From assembly GCA_964522805.1 (NCBI GenBank), contig CAZFWP010000108.1, positions 1-5,871 of the forward strand: a DNA stretch of 5,871 nt, read 5' to 3'. Of the stretch, positions 1-5,223 are shown piece after piece (position 1 is the stretch's first letter; each line of letters starts with the position of its first letter). The notes under the pieces were generated by a model. The model searched no databases, was not told the origin of the DNA, and saw only the letters and a program-made list of their open reading frames with translations. Position numbers and translations under genes: made by a program. This DNA comes from CAZBYL01 sp964522805. GTDB lineage: Bacteria > Synergistota > Synergistia > Synergistales > Synergistaceae.

Positions 1-55
1 CCCGCGATCTACACAGGCGACGACACTCTTTCCCTACACGACGCTCTTCCGATCT
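1..55 (+). other. Illumina sequencing adapter left on the contig end (artefact)
   Basis: Positions 23-55 match the 33-base Illumina TruSeq read-1 adapter exactly, from ACACTCTTTCCC to CTCTTCCGATCT. Positions 1-14 match the end of the P5 flow-cell oligo (ending GATCTACAC) at 12 of 14 bases. Positions 15-22 sit where the 8-base i5 index belongs and read AGGCGACG, one base from the TruSeq index I recall as D505 (AGGCGAAG). The order P5, index, read-1 primer is exactly that of a library molecule, so this is untrimmed synthetic sequence. Genomic sequence begins at 56. The adapter matches are from memory of the published oligos; the arrangement leaves little doubt. Confidence 0.98.
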
Positions 56-700
56 TTCCGCCTTCAGCAAGGCTCTTTTAGCAGCTAGAGGTGCCGTTTC
101 AAAATTACCGCCAATACCGATGCCGATAACTGTCGGCGGGCAGGGATTAGGCCCGGCAATTTTCACGGTTTCAACAACCATGTTTATGATCCCCTCAACA
201 CCGTCTGCCGGTTTCAGCATAGCAATTCTGCTCATGTTCTCACTTCCCATGCCTTTCGGGCTGACGGTTATTTTAAGAGCATGTCCGGGAACTATCTGCC
301 AGTGAATAATTGCCGGGGTGTTGTCGCCGCTGTTTTTTCTGTTAAAGAGTGGATCTAAAACCACGGACTTGCGCAAGTAGCCCTCTTGATACGCCTTACG
401 AACACCTTCGTTAATTGCTTCCGTAACAAACCCGCCTTTGATGAGCAGATCCTGTCCCGCTTCAACAAAGACTACGGCCATGCCGCAGTCCTGGCATATC
501 GGCATACCTCTGTCAGCAGCCAGTTCAGCGTTTTTTAGGATGTCTGAAAACGCCTGGCGCGCCAAAACTGTTTTTTCTCTGTTGGCCGCTTCGGCAATTA
601 GCTCTTTCAGCTTTGGCGGCAGAATCAGGTTCGCTTTGAGGGTCAGAGCAAAGACCAGCTCAGTAACTTCTTCCGTATTTATTTCATAGCAGTCAGACAT
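56..700 (-). CDS. Class I (Fe-S) fumarate hydratase / tartrate dehydratase alpha subunit, C-terminus missing
   Basis: This encodes the N-terminal 215 residues of the alpha subunit of an iron-sulfur hydro-lyase, which interconverts malate and fumarate in the cytoplasm (or dehydrates L-tartrate in TtdA relatives). Seen in the translation: RGMPICQDCG at residues 64-73, with Cys69 the expected first cluster ligand; DPLFNRKNSGDNTPAIIH at about 116-133, the family signature; KGMGSENMS at 149-157; and GPNPCPPITVGIGIGG at 183-198, with Cys187 the expected second ligand. Alpha subunits are usually about 280 residues, so roughly 65 are missing, probably including the third Cys. The frame stays open into the adapter at 55. 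The ATG at 700 has the Shine-Dalgarno AGGGGG six bases upstream and lies 12 bases after the MFS stop, so it is probably translationally coupled. A beta subunit gene would be expected next. Oddity: QDCG replaces the usual QDTG. Fumarase is likelier than tartrate dehydratase, but the sequence does not separate them. Confidence 0.93.
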
Positions 701-706
701 TGTTTA

Positions 707-712
707 CCCCCT
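707..712 (-). promoter_or_regulatory. Ribosome binding site of the fumarase alpha gene, abutting the MFS stop codon
   Basis: On the minus strand the sequence reads TAG-AGGGGG-TAAACA-ATG. The purine-rich AGGGGG starts immediately after the transporter stop codon and sits six bases before the fumarase ATG. A ribosome ending the first gene would cover the second start, which supports co-translation and fixes the start at 700. Confidence 0.8.
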
Positions 713-1960
713 CTATATCTTCCCTCTCTTACGCAGCCCAAAGTAAAAATGGACAACAGCCGCAAGATTGAATAACACGATAAATATAAGCGCCACTCTG
801 TGCCCTTCCGCGGAAAACCTCCCGTCAGTAACAGGATAGCAGTTGAGTACCAGCCCGATAAACCACTGAGTGAAAAATGAGGCTAAAAAAATCGCGAAAT
901 TAAGCAGCGAGAGTGCGCGTCCTACTTCGTTGGCAGCAAAAAGGTTCCTCATCAGCGCAAAAGATATCATCACCATTGTGGAGAAGAACATTACTATTCC
1001 CCACATCCAAGCCACGGAGGCATCGTTACAAAAGGCTATCACCGCAATGAGGAAGGTTAAGAAAGTGCCGGAAAAAAGGTAGATCTTCTCATCAGAGACC
1101 AGTTGGTTTTTTCTGAACCAGTCTGCAAGTACTCCATTTAAAAAGTATCCCGCCGCAGCTCCGATGCCGGCGGCCATCATGAAGGATCCTCCACGTGATT
1201 CGCTCATAGATGCCACATCACGCATCCATGGGCCGATCCATAGGTATATATAGCCGAACATCACGCTTTGTCCGGCAATGGCAACTGGGGCAATATACCA
1301 GAAACGCGGGTCTTTTAAGAAGTGCATCATTTCCAAAAGCAGAGTGCAAAAACCCACAGAGCTGCTCTCCGAGGCTTTTTCACGAGAAGGGACAACAAGC
1401 CAAATCAGTGCTGCAGCTGCCAATGTCAAAAGGGCCAGAAGCATAAAGAAGGAGCGCCAAGGCATGATGCCGATAGCCCATAGAACCGGCTGTGTCGCCA
1501 CAATGCCGCCGATGCCTCCAGTAAGGCACTGAATGCTGAATGCCAGCGGCAGCCTCTCTTTGGGCAGCCATTCCGTATAGGCTTTAAAGGCCGACATTAA
1601 GCAGCCCGACATTCCTACTCCCAGTACTGCCCGCGAAATTATCAGATGCCCCATTGATTGAGCGAGGGAAAAGATTAATACACCCACAGCAGCCAGCAGA
1701 AGAAAAGGAGCCAGCGTTTTACGTGCGCCGTATCGGTCTAGAAAAACTCCTAAGGGAAACTGTGTCATACCGAAGAATATCAGATACACAGATGTCATAA
1801 AGCCCAAGTCTGCGGGGGTCAGGGAAAATGTATCTGTCAGTATGGGTGACATAATCGCATTAGCACTTCCAAGAAGCACCGACATAAAATGCGCAATGCC
1901 AAACGGGATAAAAAGTCTCAAAAAAAGAGGAGACAAAAACGTCTCTGTCTGTCTGTTCAA
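713..1960 (-). CDS. Major facilitator superfamily transporter, TTG start
   Basis: A 415-residue inner-membrane permease of the usual MFS length with about 12 hydrophobic segments. MFS motif A is clear between helices 2 and 3 (GVFLDRYGARK, residues 71-81). A helix-4 arginine follows in ISRAVLGVGMSG (about 108-119), and a degenerate second motif A appears after helix 8 (GYFLNGVLADWFRKN, about 271-285). A polar central loop lies around 191-218, and the tail is basic (LRKRGKI). The substrate cannot be read from sequence. The start is TTG: an in-frame TAA lies five codons upstream with no ATG or GTG between, and AAGGGG (1972-1977) precedes it by 11 bases. The first internal ATG is residue 26, inside helix 1, so it would damage the fold. 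It is the first gene of a unit with the fumarase alpha gene, 12 bases apart. An organic-acid substrate linked to fumarase is a reasonable inference, but a drug or other solute carrier remains possible. Confidence 0.93.
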   Translation of the reverse strand: MNRQTETFLSPLFLRLFIPFGIAHFMSVLLGSANAIMSPILTDTFSLTPADLGFMTSVYLIFFGMTQFPLGVFLDRYGARKTLAPFLLLAAVGVLIFSLAQSMGHLIISRAVLGVGMSGCLMSAFKAYTEWLPKERLPLAFSIQCLTGGIGGIVATQPVLWAIGIMPWRSFFMLLALLTLAAAALIWLVVPSREKASESSSVGFCTLLLEMMHFLKDPRFWYIAPVAIAGQSVMFGYIYLWIGPWMRDVASMSESRGGSFMMAAGIGAAAGYFLNGVLADWFRKNQLVSDEKIYLFSGTFLTFLIAVIAFCNDASVAWMWGIVMFFSTMVMISFALMRNLFAANEVGRALSLLNFAIFLASFFTQWFIGLVLNCYPVTDGRFSAEGHRVALIFIVLFNLAAVVHFYFGLRKRGKI

Positions 1961-1971
1961 GCTGCCGCCAA

Positions 1972-1977
1972 CCCCTT
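1972..1977 (-). promoter_or_regulatory. Ribosome binding site deciding the TTG start of the MFS gene
   Basis: The minus strand reads TAA-GGGGTTGGCGGCAGC-TTG. The AAGGGG overlaps an in-frame TAA and is 11 bases from the TTG, slightly long spacing. Because that stop closes the frame, and GTT and GGC codons follow it, TTG at 1960 is the most upstream start available. Confidence 0.6.
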
Positions 1978-1997
1978 ACTGCAATTGATATTTTTTT

Positions 1998-2026
1998 ATT
2001 ATATCGCATTTAACCTGATAAATTCG
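1998..2026 (-). promoter_or_regulatory. Probable sigma-70 type promoter of the MFS-fumarase operon
   Basis: A perfect -10 hexamer TATAAT lies at 2003-1998 on the minus strand in an AT-rich tract. The region 17 bases upstream (2026-2021) reads CGAATT, a poor match to TTGACA, so the -35 is weak or recognition relies on an activator. Transcription would start near 1990, giving a leader of about 30 bases before the TTG. The site lies just downstream of the preceding gene's terminator, where a promoter is expected. Confidence 0.6.
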
Positions 2027-2034
2027 CCTGCAAC

Positions 2035-2068
2035 AAAAAAATCACCGCTCTTTTCCGCGGTGATTTTT
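2035..2068 (-). terminator. Intrinsic terminator of the beta-propeller gene
   Basis: A 12-bp perfect stem pairs 2037-2048 (ending ATCACCGC) with 2057-2068 (starting GCGGTGAT) around an 8-base loop. On the minus strand it ends in a run of seven T. It lies about 24 bases past the propeller stop codon and just before the MFS promoter. The A/T arms are near-symmetric, so it could also act on plus-strand transcripts, but no plus-strand gene is present. Confidence 0.9.
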
Positions 2069-2091
2069 AATAGCTAGATGCGAGTTGCTGA

Positions 2092-3060
2092 TTATTTAGA
2101 TACAGACGCTTCATACGCTTTTTGGGCAATGGGAGTAATCTTTTTATCGGCGGCGCTGATTAAGTATAGGTCATAATAGTTGGCGCTCTGACGCGGTTTC
2201 TCACTTGTTTTATGGGCGGAAATATAAATATCCCCCTTTGTTCCATAGGCGGCGTAGCCGGTGCAGAAATCTGCGGGAGAGATTCGAACTGTTTTCTTTT
2301 CCTTCAGCTTATATTCATAAGTAATGCCTTTAAGTGGTTCAAGCGCCACTGAGGCCTCGCATCTGCCGCACTTTTCATTGCTCTGCTCAACAGAGAAGAG
2401 CCATGAATTGCCGTCCGCAGAAGAGGAGAACCTAATGCTGCTGTCGATCATAGCGTGTTTGGAGAATATCGCTGACATGGGGATAGCGTCCACCTGTTTT
2501 CCGTCCGCCGCGGAAAATTTATAGATGTATTTTAGGTCATTGCCATAGATGTATTCCCCGTTGTGAGACCAAAATGGCGAGTATACATCGGAATAGAGCT
2601 GTTTTTTCTTATCAGGCGGAGTTAGTTTTACCGCGACGGTCTTGGTGCTTTTTTTCTCGGTGTCATAAATTCCCGGAAGCCATTTTTTCTCTTGGTAGTA
2701 TTGGTTAAAGAGTATTTTTTTACCATTGGGAGACCATCTCGGGGCATAGTTGTTTGTGCCGGGAATGTGTTTAAGGATATTATTTTTTTTTGCAGCAATA
2801 TCATATACGGCAATGTATCTTTCATTGGGGGCATCATCAGATACCCAGGTATAGGCTATCTTGCTGCCGTCGGGGGATATTTCGGCATCATAGCCAATAA
2901 AAAGCTTCCGCTCGTTACGTCCGTCTCTGTCCGACATCATCACATAGTTGTCCGTGCCGATCCAGCGTTCATAGACAACGGTTCCGCCATCTGCCAGTGC
3001 CTGCCTGACGGCGAATAGGGAAATAAACGCGGTAAACAACAACAATATTTTATATTTCAT
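2092..3060 (-). CDS. Exported TolB-like beta-propeller (PD40/WD40-like) protein, function unknown
   Basis: The 322-residue product starts with a classical signal peptide: MKYK, a hydrophobic core to about residue 18, and a signal peptidase I type site ALA-DG after residue 23. There is no lipobox cysteine, so it is likely soluble in the periplasm or secreted. The mature part carries repeats of the PD40 type found in TolB and related propellers: AEISPDGSKIAYT (about 59-71), APRWSPNGKKILF (106-118), SPFWSHNGEYIYG (161-173), and weaker copies near 208-223 and 258-272. This suggests five or six blades. It has three cysteines in the mature chain, two as CGRC (231-234) and Cys266, which could form a disulfide or bind metal. 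It is too short for full TolB, which adds an N-terminal domain, and no Tol/Pal genes are adjacent. The ATG at 3060 has AAGGAGG (3067-3073) six bases upstream, a near-ideal site implying strong translation. Terminators on both sides make it a single-gene unit. The fold is fairly certain; the role is not known. Confidence 0.88.
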   Translation of the reverse strand: MKYKILLLFTAFISLFAVRQALADGGTVVYERWIGTDNYVMMSDRDGRNERKLFIGYDAEISPDGSKIAYTWVSDDAPNERYIAVYDIAAKKNNILKHIPGTNNYAPRWSPNGKKILFNQYYQEKKWLPGIYDTEKKSTKTVAVKLTPPDKKKQLYSDVYSPFWSHNGEYIYGNDLKYIYKFSAADGKQVDAIPMSAIFSKHAMIDSSIRFSSSADGNSWLFSVEQSNEKCGRCEASVALEPLKGITYEYKLKEKKTVRISPADFCTGYAAYGTKGDIYISAHKTSEKPRQSANYYDLYLISAADKKITPIAQKAYEASVSK

Positions 3061-3082
3061 GAGAAACCTCCTTCAATGTTTA

Positions 3083-3120
3083 CTTATACATATTCTGGCT
3101 GGTATCGTACGAGGCAGCAA
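3083..3120 (-). promoter_or_regulatory. Weak candidate promoter of the beta-propeller gene
   Basis: A promoter is expected between the terminator at 3148 and the start at 3060. Two poor candidates are visible on the minus strand. One is TTGCTG (3120-3115), 17 bases, then CAGAAT (3097-3092). The other is TATAAG (3088-3083) without a recognisable -35, which would leave a leader of only about 16 bases. Neither is convincing. The rest of 3061-3147 shows no other structure beyond a short CGTACG palindrome at 3106-3111. Confidence 0.25.
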
Positions 3121-3147
3121 CGGTAATACTCACAAAAAATTCAGCAT

Positions 3148-3185
3148 AAAAAACGGCCTCCCACGGTAAATCCGCGAGAGACCGT
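3148..3185 (-). terminator. Intrinsic terminator of the methylmalonyl-CoA decarboxylase operon
   Basis: A 14-bp stem pairs 3172-3185 with 3153-3166 around the 5-base loop 3167-3171. On the minus strand the hairpin is followed directly by TTTTTT. Three of the stem pairs are G-U wobbles and there are no mismatches, so the stem is stable only in the minus-strand RNA. This makes it a one-way terminator. It begins 31 bases after the mmdB stop codon. Confidence 0.92.
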
Positions 3186-3194
3186 CAATTACAG

Positions 3195-3209
3195 TGAGGC
3201 AAAGCCTCA
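3195..3209 (-). repeat. Short perfect hairpin just after mmdB
   Basis: TGAGGC and GCCTCA form a 6-bp perfect inverted repeat around three bases, starting seven bases past the mmdB stop codon. No T-run follows, so it is not itself a terminator. It may protect the transcript 3' end from nucleases or be chance. It is separate from the terminator stem at 3148-3185. Confidence 0.55.
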
Positions 3210-3216
3210 ATAAATT

Positions 3217-4341
3217 TTACTTAGTAAGAAGCGTAAGCATTGCTCCGGCTGCGACTGCTGTACCGATAACACCGGCAACGTTGGGTCCCATAGCGTGCAT
3301 AAGAATGTAGCTTCCGGGAAATTCTTTGGATACAACCTTCTGGCAGACACGGGCCGCCATAGGAACGGCGGAGACACCAGCTGCACCAATAATGGGGTTG
3401 ATTTTTCCTCCGGAAACAACTTTCATTATCTGTCCGAAGCATACACCGCCGGCAGTACTAAAGACAAAGGCGATAAGTCCGAGAGCTATAATTTTTATTG
3501 TTGCGATCGTAAGGAATGATGCGGCACTCATTGTAGCGCCAACTGAAATTCCCAGGAAAATTGTTGTTGCATTAAGTACTTCATTTTGAGCCGCAAGAGA
3601 GAGTCTCTCCGTGCAGCCGCATTCACGCAGAAGATTTCCGAACATCAGCATTCCTACAAGGGGAACTGACGCAGGCAAAACAAGTCCGCAAGCTATTGTT
3701 GAGACGATAGGGAAGAGGATGCGCTCTGTCCTGGTAACAGGGCGAAGCTGCTCCATCTTTATCGAGCGGTCCTTCTTTGTCGTAAGAAGTTTGATAACAG
3801 GAGGCTGAATAAGCGGAACTAGGGACATGTAGCTGTAAGCAGCGACCGCAACCGCAGGGAGAATCCCCTTCGCGAGCTTAGCACAGAGGTAGATGGCTGT
3901 GGGGCCGTCAGCTCCGCCAATTATTCCTATTCCTGCCGCTTCCTGAATTGTAAAGCCCATAAACATGGCACCGATAACAGCGAAGAAAACACCTATCTGC
4001 GCCGCGGCACCGAGAAGAAATGTGATTGGGTTAGCAAGCAGTGGTCCAAAGTCAGTAAGGGCGCCGATACCCATAAATATAATGACGGGATATAGCTCAT
4101 GGTCTATACCAAATTTTACAAAATACAGGAATCCGCCTGGGTCAACGATCCCCGAAAGGGGAAGGTTGACCAGGAGGCATCCAAAAGCAATCGGCATTAG
4201 CAGCAAAGGCTCAAAGCCTTTTGCAATGGCGAGGTAGAGCAGTACAAAAGAAACAAGCAACATAATGAGCGTAGGTCCATTAAGAGCTACGAATCCGGAC
4301 TGTTCTACGACGCCTTTAAGAGCTGTTAAGTAGAGTTCCAT
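3217..4341 (-). CDS. mmdB: Methylmalonyl-CoA decarboxylase beta subunit, sodium-pumping membrane decarboxylase
   Basis: This is the integral membrane subunit that decarboxylates carboxybiotin and couples this to Na+ export. The 374-residue protein belongs to the OadB/MmdB/GcdB family and has the usual length and about nine to eleven hydrophobic segments. Key features: GALTDFGPLLANP (93-105); GGADGPTAIY (142-151), whose Asp145 matches the essential aspartate of Klebsiella OadB (Asp203 there); and GGKINPIIGAAGVSAVP (311-327), whose Asn315 and Ser324 match residues tied to Na+ binding in that family. The hydrophilic loop at about 187-207 (TTKKDRSIKMEQLRPVTRTER) should face the cytoplasm. The ATG at 4341 has GGAGGG eight bases upstream. 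It follows mmdC by 37 bases and is the last gene of the operon, with a strong terminator after it. The beta subunit alone does not distinguish methylmalonyl-CoA, oxaloacetate and glutaconyl-CoA enzymes; the assignment rests on the neighbouring alpha subunit. Confidence 0.95.
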   Translation of the reverse strand: MELYLTALKGVVEQSGFVALNGPTLIMLLVSFVLLYLAIAKGFEPLLLMPIAFGCLLVNLPLSGIVDPGGFLYFVKFGIDHELYPVIIFMGIGALTDFGPLLANPITFLLGAAAQIGVFFAVIGAMFMGFTIQEAAGIGIIGGADGPTAIYLCAKLAKGILPAVAVAAYSYMSLVPLIQPPVIKLLTTKKDRSIKMEQLRPVTRTERILFPIVSTIACGLVLPASVPLVGMLMFGNLLRECGCTERLSLAAQNEVLNATTIFLGISVGATMSAASFLTIATIKIIALGLIAFVFSTAGGVCFGQIMKVVSGGKINPIIGAAGVSAVPMAARVCQKVVSKEFPGSYILMHAMGPNVAGVIGTAVAAGAMLTLLTK

Positions 4342-4378
4342 TTGGTTTCCCTCCGTAGATTAGTTCTGCCGAAGCAGA

Positions 4379-4780
4379 CTAGGCTACAACCAGGAGAGTA
4401 TCGCCGGTATTGACAGAATCTCCTTCTTTGCAGCCGAGCTGTGTGACAGTTCCTGCTGCAGGGGCAAAGATCTCGTTTTCCATCTTCATTGCTTCAAGAA
4501 TGAGAACCAGCTGCCCGGCTGTTACGGCTGTGCCGGGAGCTACGAGAATCTTAAGGACTTTTCCGGGCATAGGAGCAGCGATTGCTCCGGCTCCGCCTGC
4601 TATGGGAGCTGCCGCAGGTGCGGGAGCGGGTGCTGCTGCGGGAGCGGGTGCTGCCGCAGGTGCGGGAGCTGCTACAGGTGCTGGAGCGGGAGCTGCTGCG
4701 ACAGGAGCAGCCGCGCCCATCTCTTCAACATTAACATCATATGATTTTCCGTTTACTGTGACTCTATATGTGCGTGCCAT
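4379..4780 (-). CDS. mmdC: Biotin carboxyl carrier subunit of methylmalonyl-CoA decarboxylase
   Basis: The carrier moves CO2 on biotin between the carboxyltransferase (alpha) and the membrane beta subunit. The 133-residue protein has three parts: an N-terminal segment (1-21, MARTYRVTVNGKSYDVNVEE), typical of decarboxylase gamma subunits; an Ala/Pro linker (about 22-61) built from PAPAAA-like units; and a biotinyl/lipoyl domain (about 66-133). The biotin attachment motif EAMKMEN spans 96-102, with Lys99 the modified residue. The conserved APMPGKV (69-75) and GD of the last strands are present. It should need a biotin protein ligase encoded elsewhere. The ATG at 4780 has AAGGAGG at 4791-4797, ten bases away, somewhat long. 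The gene starts 41 bases after mmdD and ends 37 bases before mmdB. Carriers of oxaloacetate and glutaconyl-CoA decarboxylases look alike, so the substrate comes from context. Confidence 0.96.
   Translation of the reverse strand: MARTYRVTVNGKSYDVNVEEMGAAAPVAAAPAPAPVAAPAPAAAPAPAAAPAPAPAAAPIAGGAGAIAAPMPGKVLKILVAPGTAVTAGQLVLILEAMKMENEIFAPAAGTVTQLGCKEGDSVNTGDTLLVVA
4608..4669. repeat. Direct repeats encoding the Ala/Pro linker of the biotin carrier
   Basis: Within mmdC, GCTGCCGCAGGTGCGGGAGC occurs at 4608-4627 and again at 4650-4669. GCGGGAGCGGGTGCTGC occurs at 4620-4636 and 4638-4654, an 18-base period equal to six codons. Imperfect units continue to about 4700. The period keeps the frame, so copy-number change would lengthen or shorten the flexible linker without breaking the protein. 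Both copies are exact at DNA level, which points to recent duplication or ongoing slippage. Confidence 0.85.
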
Positions 4781-4821
4781 CAGAGAAAAACCTCCTTGTG
4801 AGTTTTGTTATTTAGAATAAG

Positions 4822-5211
4822 TTAGTCCTGAAAACCTTCTGTGTTCTGTACTCTTCCCATGAGCTTCCAGCTTGAAGCCGCAGGCGCCTTGGAAGGGGCG
4901 AATGAGAGCACCTTAGTGCCTGTACCGCACATCGCATAGATAGCGGCGGTAATAACGGCAAGAAGTTCTCCGTCGTCTTCAGCAGTCGGGGCTGCAACAG
5001 CGTGAGCTACCGGAGCTGACTGCACACCGGCAACTGGAGCCTGTGCAGGCGCAGCTTTTTTTGTTCCATCGATCGCACTGCATATGTGCTTCATCCCCAT
5101 CATCAAAAACATCAGTCCGATGATGACAATAAAAACGATGCTGAAAGCGATCATTGACATTACCAGTCCGCCTGGTACGCCTACAAAGTAGGACGATACT
5201 GAGTTCGTCAT
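4822..5211 (-). CDS. mmdD: Methylmalonyl-CoA decarboxylase delta subunit (OadG-like membrane anchor)
   Basis: This small subunit joins the soluble carboxyltransferase to the membrane pump. The 129-residue protein has a single membrane helix (about 13-39, rich in Ile, Val, Phe and Met), a positively charged stretch after it, an Ala/Pro linker (about 52-77) and a conserved C-terminal segment, DGELLAVITAAIYAM (80-94). A second short block, SSWKLMGR (113-120), recalls the end of OadG/MmdD proteins. The helix followed by a cytoplasmic tail fits OadG topology. The ATG at 5211 lies 12 bases after the mmdA stop, and the AAGGGGG ribosome site overlaps that stop codon, suggesting coupled translation. 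It is followed by mmdC after 41 bases. Sequence conservation in this family is low, so the call rests on architecture, the ELLAVITAAI block and the operon position. Confidence 0.9.
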   Translation of the reverse strand: MTNSVSSYFVGVPGGLVMSMIAFSIVFIVIIGLMFLMMGMKHICSAIDGTKKAAPAQAPVAGVQSAPVAHAVAAPTAEDDGELLAVITAAIYAMCGTGTKVLSFAPSKAPAASSWKLMGRVQNTEGFQD

Positions 5212-5223
5212 GAGTTAGCCCCC

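Noticed and set aside
438..689. Plus-strand 83-codon open frame opposite the fumarase gene
   Set aside because: It is antisense to conserved fumarase motifs and shows no protein features of its own.
2692..3018. Plus-strand 108-codon open frame opposite the propeller gene
   Set aside because: It lies wholly within a gene with a signal peptide, repeats and a strong ribosome site. Its translation resembles no family and it has no promoter or ribosome site that I can see.
2092..3060. TolB of the Tol-Pal system
   Set aside because: The protein is shorter than TolB, lacks the N-terminal TolB domain and has no tol or pal neighbours. Only the propeller repeats are shared.
3195..3209. Hairpin after mmdB as the operon terminator
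   Set aside because: The stem is only six pairs with a three-base loop and no T-run. The longer stem at 3148-3185 with six T is the better terminator.
4569..4710. The repeated GC-rich segment as a CRISPR array or origin iterons
   Set aside because: The repeats are short, in register with codons and inside a coding gene. They have no unique spacers and encode a known Ala/Pro linker.
4410..4820. Plus-strand 136-codon open frame rich in Ala and Gly
   Set aside because: It mirrors the Ala/Pro-coding GC-rich repeats of mmdC on the other strand. It has no recognisable domain, and the sense gene has an intact biotin domain.
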